Assembly (NCBI RefSeq): GCF_000156175.1
Contig: NZ_GG692710.1
Location: forward strand, 651,961 to 715,960
Length of the DNA stretch: 64,000 nucleotides
Direction: 5' to 3'
From: Collinsella intestinalis DSM 13280
GTDB lineage: Bacteria; Actinomycetota; Coriobacteriia; Coriobacteriales; Coriobacteriaceae
A model generated the notes under the pieces. The model was not told the DNA's origin. It searched no databases and worked only from the letters and a program-made list of their open reading frames with translations. Both the position numbers and the translations under genes were made by a program. Below are positions 17,142 to 25,030 of this stretch, one piece after another (the stretch's first letter is position 1; every line of letters begins with the position of its first letter).

Positions 17142-17905
17142 ACGAGCCCCAGCTTTCTGCAGGCGTTCCAAATGCCATCGTCGTCCACGTCGGTGGTGAC
17201 GAAGCTGGCACGCTCCTTCACGCCATCCCACGCGTTTCCCATGGCGATGCTCGTGCCCACGACCTCGAACATGCCGAGGTCGTTCTCGCCGTCGCCGAAT
17301 GCGATGGCCTCCTCGGGCGCGATGCCGAAGCGCTCGAGAGCGGCGCGCACGCCGTAGTCCTTACCGCCCTTCGCAGGGACCACATCGCAGAACAGGTCGT
17401 TCCAGCGCGTTGCCACGACATGCTCGGTTTTGGAAAGGAACACCTGCTCGACATCGGGCCCGCCGAACACGTTGAACTGGTAGACCGGAAGCTCGTAGGC
17501 CCAATCGAGGTCGCCGAGCGAATAATCGAGCCCCACCTGGCGACCGAGCTCGATCACGCGGTCGCCGAGATTGTTCACAAACGAGCGGCTCCCCTGCATC
17601 ACATACAGGTCATAGAGCCCTTCGCGGGCCTGTTCGACTATCACGCGCACATCGCGGTCGTCGATGTGGGCATCGCGAAACACCCCTTCATCGTCGAAGC
17701 ACAGTTGGCCGTTCATGGTCACATATGCGTCGAAGCCCGTTTTGAGCTCCTCGTGCATCTCCATGAGCGAACGACCGCTGGCGATGCACACCTTGATGCC
17801 CTTCGCACGCATGAGCTCGATGGCGCGCCATGCGCTCTCGGGCACACGATGCGTCTTGAAGCCGACAAGCGTGCCGTCGATATCGAAAAACGCCGCCTTG
17901 ATCAT
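17138..17905 (-). CDS. Cof-type HAD-superfamily sugar-phosphate phosphatase
   Basis: 255 residues. HAD motif I is AFFDIDGTLVGF, motif II is IASGRS, motif III/IV is KGGKDYGVRAAL and AFGDGENDLGMFE, and a C2-type cap lies between, all as in Cof/YidA phosphatases. These are cytosolic phosphatases with broad activity on sugar phosphates or nucleotides. ATG 17905 follows GGGAGGATCTG. It starts 37 bases after the RNase D gene on the same strand and ends tail-to-tail with the Fur gene, sharing four bases. Confidence 0.92.
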   Translation of the reverse strand: MIKAAFFDIDGTLVGFKTHRVPESAWRAIELMRAKGIKVCIASGRSLMEMHEELKTGFDAYVTMNGQLCFDDEGVFRDAHIDDRDVRVIVEQAREGLYDLYVMQGSRSFVNNLGDRVIELGRQVGLDYSLGDLDWAYELPVYQFNVFGGPDVEQVFLSKTEHVVATRWNDLFCDVVPAKGGKDYGVRAALERFGIAPEEAIAFGDGENDLGMFEVVGTSIAMGNAWDGVKERASFVTTDVDDDGIWNACRKLGLV

Positions 17906-17942
17906 CAGATCCTCCCATGCGGTTCGGGGCGCACGGGCGCCA

Positions 17943-19076
17943 TTACAAGATCTCGAGGGCCCCGTCTTTGACGGTGAGGCCGATATTGCCCTGAAGCAGG
18001 TCGTCCATGAGGGTACCGACCAACTCGAAGCGCCAACCTTCGCGCAGGGGGCTGCGCTCGGGATGCTCGATGTAGTCGAGCAGGCCGTCACGCGAGACAA
18101 TCAGAGAAGTTGCGACGCCGGAGCGCTCGGAAACGAGGCGGATCAGCGCGTACATGAGGTCGATGACGCTCTCGAGCTCGGGCGCCGGCGCGCGATGGGC
18201 GCGACCGATCGAGGGCAGGTTCTCCTGCGGGCAGCGGCGACCGCGAGCGATTGCGTCGAGAGCGACCTCGACATCGCGGGCACTCAGCTGCTCGGTCCCG
18301 CGCACCGCGCGGAAGTCCTCGACGGTCTGCGGCGCGCGTTTGCACAGCGCCAGCAGGACTTCGTCGGACATGACCCACTTGCGCGGGATATCGCGCGTCT
18401 CCGCCCGCTGCTCGCGCCAAGAAGCGAGCTCACGGGCAACAGCGAGCTGACGGCGCGTGCAGGCATTCACGCGCTTCACGCGCTTGAACGCGGCGCGGGG
18501 ATCGCTGCGATAATGGGCGGGGTCGGCAAGGGGGCGAATCTCGTCGCGCACCCAGGCCGTGCGACCGAGCGAATGCAGCTTGGACTCGATGACGCGATAC
18601 GCATCGATGAGATAGCGCACATCGTCAAGGGCGTACTCGATCTGCTTGGGGCTCAGCGGACGCCGCGACCAGTCCGTCAACGATTCGGTCTTGGGCAGGG
18701 AGACGCCGCAGAACGTGCTCACGAGGTTGTGGTAGGAGCACTGCGCACGCTCACCGAGGAACCCCGCCGCCACCTGCGTATCGAAGATCGGCGCAGGCAC
18801 GGAGCCGAGCGCGTGGCAGAGCACCTCCATATCTTGCGAGCAGGCATGGAATACCTTGAGCGTGTCGACGTCGGTCATGAGCTCGGCGAGCGGCCCCAGA
18901 TCGTCGATCGCGAGGGGGTCGATGACCACGCACTCGTCCGGCGTGGCGACCTGCACCAAGCACAGCTTGGCGTGATAGGTCTTCTCCCGCAGGAACTCCG
19001 TGTCGATGGCGATGGCCGAAAAAGCACGGGCGCGATTGCAGAAGGCGGTCAGGTCCTCATTTGTGGAGATGTACAT
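17943..19076 (-). CDS. rnd: Ribonuclease D
   Basis: 377 residues, the usual length. It trims 3' ends of tRNA and other small RNA. The DEDD exonuclease residues are in FSAIAIDTEFLREKTYHAKL (Asp, Glu), VFHACSQDMEVL (Asp) and QIEYALDDVRYL (Tyr, Asp). The HRDC domain follows, with LAVARELASWREQRAETRDI, the standard family block. ATG 19076 has GGGGAGACGA directly upstream; 12 residues of open frame further upstream are not supported. It is divergent from the lipid-kinase gene. Confidence 0.95.
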   Translation of the reverse strand: MYISTNEDLTAFCNRARAFSAIAIDTEFLREKTYHAKLCLVQVATPDECVVIDPLAIDDLGPLAELMTDVDTLKVFHACSQDMEVLCHALGSVPAPIFDTQVAAGFLGERAQCSYHNLVSTFCGVSLPKTESLTDWSRRPLSPKQIEYALDDVRYLIDAYRVIESKLHSLGRTAWVRDEIRPLADPAHYRSDPRAAFKRVKRVNACTRRQLAVARELASWREQRAETRDIPRKWVMSDEVLLALCKRAPQTVEDFRAVRGTEQLSARDVEVALDAIARGRRCPQENLPSIGRAHRAPAPELESVIDLMYALIRLVSERSGVATSLIVSRDGLLDYIEHPERSPLREGWRFELVGTLMDDLLQGNIGLTVKDGALEIL

Positions 19077-19170
19077 TCGTCTCCCCGGTACGGGAAAACC
19101 CGCGTGCGACACGGGTAGGATTACGTCATCTTGTAACTATACCCGCCTTTTCATGAACAGGGAACTCGCC

Positions 19171-20082
19171 ATGCGTTGCCTCATCATCCACAACCCCGCC
19201 TCCGGCCCCCGCTCAGACGAGATTTTCGACTTCGCGCGCGCTCTGTCCGAGGCCGGCGATGAGGTATGCCTGCGCTTCATCGGCGATGGCATGGAGCCTC
19301 ATCAGGCCGCGGAGGACGTAAGCGCGTTCGACCGCGTCGTGGTCTCCGGTGGGGACGGCACCGTGTCCAACGTGCTCGACCATATCCGCGATAGCCACGT
19401 CCCCACGCTCGTCTTTCCCTCCGGAACCGCGAACCTGTTCTTCAACAACATCGGCAACGCGCCCGAACCCGCCGCGCTGGCCAAGGCCTGCCGCGAGGGC
19501 CGTACCAAGACGGCCGACATGGGAGAGCTGTTCTGGAAGGCGGAAGACGGCAGCGTCCAGCGCCACGGTTTCATCATCATCGCGGGCACCGGCTTCGATG
19601 CCGACATCATGCACAAGGCCGAGCCCGCCAAGGGAGACATGGGCGAAATCGCCTACTTCCTCTCGGCGCTCGCCAACCCCGCCCCCACCGTCGCGCACTT
19701 CACCATCGAGCACGACGGGGAGGTCGACGAGCTCGACGGCATCGGCTGCATGGTGGGCAACACCTCACTCATCCAAAACGATATCAACCTGTTCCCCGAT
19801 TGCCGCATGGACGACGGGTTCATCGATATCGCCGTGATCCAGCCCGCCAAAACCGTCGAGCTGCTCCCCACCCTGCTTGCCGGCGTCCTCGATCCCGCAG
19901 GCAAGGGCCTGGGTCGGCCGCAGTTCACCCTCTTCCAAGCCAAGGAGGCGCGCATCACCTGCACGCCCTCCCTCGGCATGGAATTCGACGGGGAGCTCAT
20001 ACACAACAACACCGGCGAGTTCGGCGCCCGCGTCCTTCCCGCCTGCCTCGACCTCATCGTCGACGACTTCGCCAAGCTCTAG
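19171..20082 (+). CDS. Diacylglycerol-kinase-family lipid kinase (YegS/DgkB-like)
   Basis: 303 residues. N-terminal RCLIIHNPASGPRSDEI and VVVSGGDGTVSNVLDHI carry the nucleotide-binding GGDGT motif of the diacylglycerol/sphingoid-base kinase family, followed by VFPSGTANLFFNNIG. C-terminal beta-sandwich with DDGFIDIAVI and MEFDGEL is typical. The enzyme phosphorylates a membrane lipid, feeding phosphatidate or undecaprenyl-like pools. I chose ATG 19171 (AGGGAACTC upstream); ATG 19153 is a possible alternative. It precedes the tryptophan-transporter leader, which has its own promoter. Confidence 0.9.
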   Translation: MRCLIIHNPASGPRSDEIFDFARALSEAGDEVCLRFIGDGMEPHQAAEDVSAFDRVVVSGGDGTVSNVLDHIRDSHVPTLVFPSGTANLFFNNIGNAPEPAALAKACREGRTKTADMGELFWKAEDGSVQRHGFIIIAGTGFDADIMHKAEPAKGDMGEIAYFLSALANPAPTVAHFTIEHDGEVDELDGIGCMVGNTSLIQNDINLFPDCRMDDGFIDIAVIQPAKTVELLPTLLAGVLDPAGKGLGRPQFTLFQAKEARITCTPSLGMEFDGELIHNNTGEFGARVLPACLDLIVDDFAKL

Positions 20083-20128
20083 CGTATCGCGGCGCGCGTA
20101 ACGGCACCGAAACGTATCGCCCGCCCCG

Positions 20129-20156
20129 TTGCACCCGCACTGCACTGTGCTATAGT
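20129..20156 (+). promoter_or_regulatory. Sigma-70-type promoter of the tryptophan transporter operon
   Basis: -35 TTGCAC (20129-20134), 16-base spacer, -10 TATAGT (20151-20156). It places the transcription start near 20163, about 40 bases before the leader peptide. Confidence 0.65.
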
Positions 20157-20203
20157 CCCTAACCAACGTTTCGACCTCCGATAGCGCGAAAGGAGCCATC
20201 ATC

Positions 20204-20275
20204 ATGAAGCAGATCACGTTCGTCTCCCTCAACAACTGGTGGTGGCATGACGCGTCTTCGGCCGGTCGACGGTGA
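20204..20275 (+). CDS. Tryptophan leader peptide (attenuator, three Trp codons)
   Basis: A 23-residue frame reading MKQITFVSLNNWWWHDASS then AGRR and TGA. It has a strong ribosome site (AAAGGAG, 20191-20197) and three consecutive TGG codons at residues 12-14. It lies between a good promoter (20129-20156) and an intrinsic terminator (20310-20338). The next gene, 72 bases past that terminator, is a TrpP-like ECF substrate component. This is the layout of classical trp attenuation: ribosome stalling at Trp codons when charged tRNA-Trp is scarce prevents terminator formation. A CCGGTC at 20262-20267 is complementary to GACCGG in the terminator and could be part of the alternative fold. Confidence 0.85.
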   Translation: MKQITFVSLNNWWWHDASSAGRR

Positions 20276-20309
20276 GTCCTCATACCCATATACCATCCAG
20301 GTAACACGA

Positions 20310-20338
20310 GGCCTCCGGTTTGACCGGGGGCCTTTTTT
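20310..20338 (+). terminator. Attenuator terminator between Trp leader and transporter genes
   Basis: GGCCTCCGGT (20310-20319) pairs with ACCGGGGGCC (20323-20332), 10 bp with one G-U pair and a three-base loop, followed by six T. The position 34 bases after the leader stop fits a regulated terminator. Confidence 0.88.
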
Positions 20339-20409
20339 CATGCCGAGGCCCCGTCCACCGCCTTTGCCCCCCTGAACGCAAGCGCCCCAGTTCGCGAAAG
20401 GAACCTCCC

Positions 20410-20985
20410 ATGACCACCCCGTTCCAACCCAGTGGCCGACCCCGCACCCTCGCCATCGACGAGCGACGCGGCCTCGACATCCAAAGCCTCGTCTTGCTTG
20501 CCGTCCTGCTCGCCGCCGGCTTCATCCTCAACTTCACGGCAGGCAAGGCCATCTCCGCGGTCTCCGGCGGAGCCATCGCCCCCGAATTCATCGTCTCCGC
20601 CTTCTGCCTCGCGATCCTGGTCATTCGCCCCACCATCCCGCAGGCCCTCGTGATCGGACTCATCTCGGCCGCGGTCATCCAAATCACCACCAGCTCCCCC
20701 GGCATCGACTTCGTCGCCGAAGGCATCGCCGCCGTCGCCATGGCGTCGATCGTGAACGTCGGCGCACGCACGCCCGCGCGCAACCTGGTGCCCGTGGTCG
20801 GCACCTTCATCACCACATTCCTCTCCGGAATGATCTTCATGGTGGTCAAGATGGCGCTCATGGGCTTCGCCGGCGAGCTGGCCGCCGTGATGACTCCGGT
20901 CGTAACGGTCACGGCGGTCTTCAACGCGATTCTCGTCGGTGCGCTCTATCAGCCCGTCAAACAATCGCTCGGTCTGAACGAGTGA
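20410..20985 (+). CDS. trpP: ECF transporter S component, tryptophan-specific (TrpP-like)
   Basis: 191 residues with about five or six membrane spans. The order of blocks AISAVSGGAIAPEFIVSAFC, VIRPTIPQALVIGLISA, TTSSPGIDFVAE, VPVVGTFITTFLSGMIF and VVTVTAVFNAILVGALYQPV (each a landmark) matches the TrpP family of tryptophan importers, including the SPG-like loop. ATG 20410 follows GAAAGGAACC. The gene lies directly downstream of a leader peptide with three Trp codons and an attenuator and upstream of ECF ATPase and T-component genes. Specificity for tryptophan is inferred from both the family and the leader; the two lines agree. Confidence 0.88.
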   Translation: MTTPFQPSGRPRTLAIDERRGLDIQSLVLLAVLLAAGFILNFTAGKAISAVSGGAIAPEFIVSAFCLAILVIRPTIPQALVIGLISAAVIQITTSSPGIDFVAEGIAAVAMASIVNVGARTPARNLVPVVGTFITTFLSGMIFMVVKMALMGFAGELAAVMTPVVTVTAVFNAILVGALYQPVKQSLGLNE

Positions 20986-21004
20986 CGCAGCCGCATCCGT
21001 CCCA

Positions 21005-21026
21005 CTCGGCATCTCCAGATGCCGAG
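21005..21026 (+). other. Intercistronic hairpin before the ECF ATPase gene
   Basis: CTCGGCAT (21005-21012) and ATGCCGAG (21019-21026) form a perfect 8-bp stem with a six-base loop, ending 7 bases before the ribosome site of the ATPase gene. It may tune translation or message decay; no T-tract follows. Confidence 0.45.
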
Positions 21027-21044
21027 CACCGAGAAAGGAGCCCT

Positions 21045-22805
21045 ATGAGCGCGATCATCGAAATGGAGTGCGTCTCGTTCTCCTACGGCACCGCCGCTGA
21101 CGGCGCCTACGCCCTCAAAGACATCGACCTCTCCGTCGAAGAGGGCACCTTCGTCGGCCTGATCGGCCCCTCGGGTGCCGGAAAGTCGACGCTGGCGAGC
21201 GCCATCACCGGCGCCATCCCCCACCATTATCGGGGCCGCCTGTTTGGCTCCACACTCGTGGCGGGACTCGACACCTGCGAGGCGTCCCTCACCGATATAG
21301 CCAAGGTCGCCGGCTCGGTCCTCCAAGACATCGACGCTCAGATGGTGGCCTCCGTCGTGGAGGACGAGCTGTTGTTCGGCCTTGAGAACTTCGGCATCGA
21401 CCACCGCGAGATCGAGGGGCGCATCGCATCGGCCCTCGACGCCGTGGGCATCGCCGACCTGCGCCATCGCGAAATCGCGACGCTTTCCGGCGGACAAAAG
21501 CAAAAGGTCGCCATCGCCGCCATCCTCGCCATGACGCCCCGCGTCATCGTCATGGACGAACCCACCTCCGCGCTCGATCCCGCGAGCGCGCGCGATGTGT
21601 TCGAGGTACTCCGACGCGCCAAGGAGCTGACGGGGATGACCGTCATCCTCATCGAGCAGACGGTCGCGCTGCTCGCCGAGTATTGCGACCGCGTCGTCGT
21701 GATCGATCAGGGCCGCATCGCACTCGACGGTACGCCGACCGACGTTTTCTCCCACGGGGAGACCCTGCGAGCCATCGGCGTCGACACCCCGAGAACCGTC
21801 CGCATCTCCAACAGCCTCGCCGAAGCCGGGCTCGCGCCAAACGACTCCCCCGCACTCACGCTCGACGGCGCCGAATCCCTCGTCGCGGGCATCCTCGCCC
21901 CCGGGCTATCCAAGAGTTCGCCCATCGTGCCCTGCGCCCTGGGCGATGGACCGAATGCGCGCAACACGACCGATGAGCGTCCGATCATCGTCGACGTCGC
22001 CGGAGCAGCGTATTCCTACGGAACGGGACAGGCGGGCATCGAGGGAATCGACCTCACCGTGCGCGCCGGCGAGATTCTCGCCGTCGTCGGCCAGAACGGC
22101 GCCGGCAAAACGACCTTTACCAAATTGCTGAACGGCCTGATCAAGCCAAGCGCCGGCGTGGTGCGCATCGCCGGGCTCGACACCCGCACGACACCGGTGA
22201 GCGCGCTCGCATCGCACGCCGCGACCCTCTTCCAAAATCCGGACCGCCAGCTATGCCGCAATACCGTCGTCGAGGAAATCTCCTTCGGCCTCGAGCTCCA
22301 AGGCGCACCCGCCGATGCCGCACGGGAAAGGGCACGTCGCGTCGCCGCCACCTTCGGCCTGCCCGAAAACGCCTCCCCCTTCAACCTCTCCCGCGGCCAA
22401 CGCCAGATGGTCGCGCTCGCAAGCGTCGTGGCCCTCGAACCCGAGCTCATCATCCTTGATGAGCCCACGAGCGGGCTTGACTACCGCGAATGCATGACCG
22501 TCATGGAGACGGTCCGCCAGCGCGCACTCGACGGCGCCGCCGTCGTCATGGTCTGCCACGACATGGAAGTCGTGAGCGATTTCGCCGACACCCTCGCCGT
22601 CATGACGGAGGGCAGGCTGATCGAAGTCGGCCCCTCCCGCGAGGTATTCGCAAACGACGCGCTGCTCGCCCATGCGCGCATCGCAGCGCCGTGCGTGCCC
22701 GCGCTCGGCAAGCGCCTGGCAGCCCGTTTCCACTCCTCGTTCGCCCACATAACCGAAGTCGCCGACCTCGTCGCCCTCGTCAAGGAGCTGAAGGCCCATG
22801 CTTGA
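21045..22805 (+). CDS. ECF transporter double ATPase (EcfA1-EcfA2 fusion)
   Basis: 586 residues with two complete ABC ATPase halves. The first has Walker A GPSGAGKST, signature LSGGQKQKVAIAAIL and Walker B VIVMDEPTSALDPAS. The second has GQNGAGKTT, LSRGQRQMVALASVV and LIILDEPTSGLD. The two halves are joined by a linker of about 90 residues that is Pro/Ser/Asp-rich. It energises the S/T membrane complex. In many bacteria these are two genes; fusion is a known variant. The ribosome site is GAAAGGAG, and the stop overlaps the T-component start by 8 bases, so the stoichiometry is translationally coupled. Confidence 0.95.
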   Translation: MSAIIEMECVSFSYGTAADGAYALKDIDLSVEEGTFVGLIGPSGAGKSTLASAITGAIPHHYRGRLFGSTLVAGLDTCEASLTDIAKVAGSVLQDIDAQMVASVVEDELLFGLENFGIDHREIEGRIASALDAVGIADLRHREIATLSGGQKQKVAIAAILAMTPRVIVMDEPTSALDPASARDVFEVLRRAKELTGMTVILIEQTVALLAEYCDRVVVIDQGRIALDGTPTDVFSHGETLRAIGVDTPRTVRISNSLAEAGLAPNDSPALTLDGAESLVAGILAPGLSKSSPIVPCALGDGPNARNTTDERPIIVDVAGAAYSYGTGQAGIEGIDLTVRAGEILAVVGQNGAGKTTFTKLLNGLIKPSAGVVRIAGLDTRTTPVSALASHAATLFQNPDRQLCRNTVVEEISFGLELQGAPADAARERARRVAATFGLPENASPFNLSRGQRQMVALASVVALEPELIILDEPTSGLDYRECMTVMETVRQRALDGAAVVMVCHDMEVVSDFADTLAVMTEGRLIEVGPSREVFANDALLAHARIAAPCVPALGKRLAARFHSSFAHITEVADLVALVKELKAHA

Positions 22806-23544
22806 TGTCATCGATTACACTCCCGGGAAGAGCCTGCTGCACCGTCTCAACCCCGTGACGAAGCTCGCGATCGCAGCGGCGATCATCACCGCGACCTTTC
22901 TCACGCAAAGCCCCTTCGCCCTCACGGCCCTGCTCGCACTCACCCTGGCAATCGGCGCCTACGCCGGCGTGGCAAGACGCCTGACGGGCCTGCTCAAAGT
23001 GCTCCTGCCCATCGTGGTCGTCATGTTCACCCTACAGGTCGCGTTCACTCCCACGGGCGAGCATATCGTCGTATTCGCGACCGTCGATGGCGTGATCGGC
23101 GGGCTGCGCGCATGCCTTCGCCTGGTCGGCGTCGCCTTGCCGCTCGTGCTCATGCTCAGCGTGACGAGACTCACGGACCTGGCCAATGCCTGCGTGGAGG
23201 TCCTCCACGTCCCCTATCGCTACGCGTTCACGTTCACCACGGCCCTTCGATTCGTCCCGGTGTTCACGCGCGAGATGAACGCCATCATGGAGGCTCAAAC
23301 CGCGCGCGGCGTGCACTTTGACACCGGCAACCCGTTCAAGAAACTCGCCCTCATGATTCCCGTGTGCATCCCGCTGCTCGTAACCTCGGTGCAAAAGACC
23401 GACGCGACGGCGCTCGCGGCCGAGCAGCGCGGGTTTTACCTGCGCACGCGCGCCAGCTCCTATCGCCGCTATCCGATGACCGCCACAGACATCGCCGTCC
23501 TTGGCTGCTGCCTCGCACTCGTGGCGATCGGGTTCACCCTGTAG
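22798..23544 (+). CDS. ecfT: ECF transporter T component
   Basis: 248 residues, integral membrane scaffold of the ECF importer. It starts MLDVIDYTPGKSLLHRLNPVTKLAI, where the segment around LNPVTKL is the family hallmark. About five membrane spans follow, then the two Ala-Arg-Gly-type coupling motifs in TARGVHFD and AEQRGFYLRTRAS (AxxRG), which contact the two ATPase domains. The gene overlaps the ATPase gene by 8 bases. With the S component it completes a dedicated three-gene ECF importer, so this T component probably serves tryptophan and is not necessarily shared by other S components. Confidence 0.95.
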   Translation: MLDVIDYTPGKSLLHRLNPVTKLAIAAAIITATFLTQSPFALTALLALTLAIGAYAGVARRLTGLLKVLLPIVVVMFTLQVAFTPTGEHIVVFATVDGVIGGLRACLRLVGVALPLVLMLSVTRLTDLANACVEVLHVPYRYAFTFTTALRFVPVFTREMNAIMEAQTARGVHFDTGNPFKKLALMIPVCIPLLVTSVQKTDATALAAEQRGFYLRTRASSYRRYPMTATDIAVLGCCLALVAIGFTL

Positions 23545-23633
23545 GCGCACCTGCACCGAGGCGCTAAGATAGCGATGCACGACGAATGAACCCGCCCGCG
23601 ATGGGCGACGACCCGATTTTGCCAGGAGGAACC

Positions 23634-24605
23634 ATGCAGCTGACCGACCGTCTCGACGAGCGCACGCGCGAGCTTCTCGCCGACGGCTTCGATGCCGCGC
23701 GTGCACGCCCCGTGACCCTGCGCGCCAACACGCTCAAGGCAACTTCCGACCAGGTCTCCGCGGCGCTCGACGCTGCCGGCATCGGTTATGCCCGCGTGCC
23801 CTGGTACGAAGACGCCTTCGTACTCGATGGCGCACGAGAGCGCGAGGTGTGGGGCCTCGACATCTACCGCGACGGTCTCGTGTACCTGCAGAGCCTCTCC
23901 TCCATGCTCCCGCCCCTCATCCTCGATCCGCTCACGGGCGCCGACATCCTCGACATGTGTTCGGCCCCTGGCGGCAAAACATCCCAGATCGCCGCCCTCA
24001 CGACCAACGGCGCACACCTCACCGCCTGCGAGATGAGCGCACCGCGCGCCGAAAAACTCGCGTACAACCTCGACAAGCTCGGCGCTCAAAACGTGAACAT
24101 CATGCGCACGGACGCGCGTCGCCTCGACGAGTTCTTCAGCTTCGATCAGATCCTGCTCGACGCGCCCTGCACGGGAACCGGCACATATCGCACGGGTGAC
24201 GAACGAGCGGAAAAGCGCATGACGCCCCAACTGCTCGACAAGGTGGTCAGGTCCCAGCGCGCACTGCTGGACCGAGCGCTCACGGTCTTGAAACCCGGCG
24301 GCACCCTCGCCTACTCCACCTGTTCGGTTCTCCCCGAGGAAAACGACGAGCAGGTGCGTGCGGCCCTCAAGCGCCATCGTGACTGCAAGGTCGTACCGGT
24401 CCTTGCGGGCAACGTCGACGACGGGCAGTCCGATCCGGAAGAGCGCATCATCACGATCGCGCACGCCGACGAGGGCGAGCTCGCATGGCCGATTATGAAT
24501 CTCCCGAACTCGCTCGAGGGAACACTGACTCTCGCCCCGACCAGGCTGTACGAGGGGTTCTACGTCGCCGTCATACAAAAACAGGCCCCTCGCACCAGAC
24601 GATAA
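23634..24605 (+). CDS. RsmB/NOP-family rRNA cytosine-C5 methyltransferase
   Basis: 323 residues. It uses S-adenosylmethionine to methylate cytosine in rRNA. Motif I is ILDMCSAPGGKTSQIA, motif IV contains the conserved Cys in DAPCTGTGTYRTGD, and motif VI contains the catalytic Cys in LAYSTCSVLPEEND. The N-terminal part is short (about 90 residues) and lacks a separate NusB-like RNA-binding domain, so it is closer to the compact Nop2/RsmF-like core than to full RsmB (about 430). ATG 23634 follows CCAGGAGGAACC. It stands alone, followed by a hairpin at 24630-24660. Confidence 0.9.
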   Translation: MQLTDRLDERTRELLADGFDAARARPVTLRANTLKATSDQVSAALDAAGIGYARVPWYEDAFVLDGAREREVWGLDIYRDGLVYLQSLSSMLPPLILDPLTGADILDMCSAPGGKTSQIAALTTNGAHLTACEMSAPRAEKLAYNLDKLGAQNVNIMRTDARRLDEFFSFDQILLDAPCTGTGTYRTGDERAEKRMTPQLLDKVVRSQRALLDRALTVLKPGGTLAYSTCSVLPEENDEQVRAALKRHRDCKVVPVLAGNVDDGQSDPEERIITIAHADEGELAWPIMNLPNSLEGTLTLAPTRLYEGFYVAVIQKQAPRTRR

Positions 24606-24629
24606 GGCCACGTTGGACAAACATGAAAC

Positions 24630-24660
24630 GGGACCCCCGCGTCAATGGCGCGGGGGTCCC
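24630..24660. terminator. Strong hairpin after rRNA methyltransferase gene
   Basis: GGGACCCCCGCG (24630-24641) and CGCGGGGGTCCC (24649-24660), a perfect 12-bp stem with a 7-base loop. No T-tract follows on either strand, so if it terminates transcription it does so without the usual tail. It lies between convergent genes. Confidence 0.6.
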
Positions 24661-24694
24661 GGCGTTCACACGGATGCAAGCGTCCGATCGACGG

Positions 24695-24823
24695 CTATCG
24701 CTCGCGCTCCTCATCGCCCTTGCGGGCGTTGCGGTCCTTAAGGGTGGCGAACAGCAGGTATACCAGGGCCACCACGGCGATGGCGCCGGCGATCATGAGC
24801 ACCGGGGCCAAAATGTCGAACAT
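24695..24823 (-). CDS. Small single-span membrane protein
   Basis: 42 residues: MFDILAPVLMIAGAIAVV begins a single hydrophobic span of about 22 residues, ending in a charged cytoplasmic tail (ATLKDRNARKGDEERER). The bias of hydrophobic and charged ends is typical of a real small protein and not a chance frame. The start may be ATG 24823 or the in-frame GTG at 24829, which has AGAAGGGA upstream at suitable distance. It sits between convergent and divergent larger genes and shares no operon. Function unknown. Confidence 0.55.
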   Translation of the reverse strand: MFDILAPVLMIAGAIAVVALVYLLFATLKDRNARKGDEERER

Positions 24824-25030
24824 CTCCACGGCGGCACCATCCCTTCTCGCGCGCGAATGCGCACTCTCAAATTGCTCTCGCCGCCCCAGCATACCAGATT
24901 CGACCCCGATAGCCGCCATGGCGCAGGAACCACAAAGGCATGGAGACCACGTGAGTGACGCCCCTTGGCCCTCTAAAGCATACGGGCGGGTACAATGAAT
25001 CGACATTCGTCCTTCCCTCAAGGGGGCATC

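Noticed and set aside
20083-20409. Riboswitch or T-box before the ECF transporter
   Set aside because: The strong ribosome site, short frame with three Trp codons and simple terminator fit a leader-peptide attenuator; no T-box consensus was seen.
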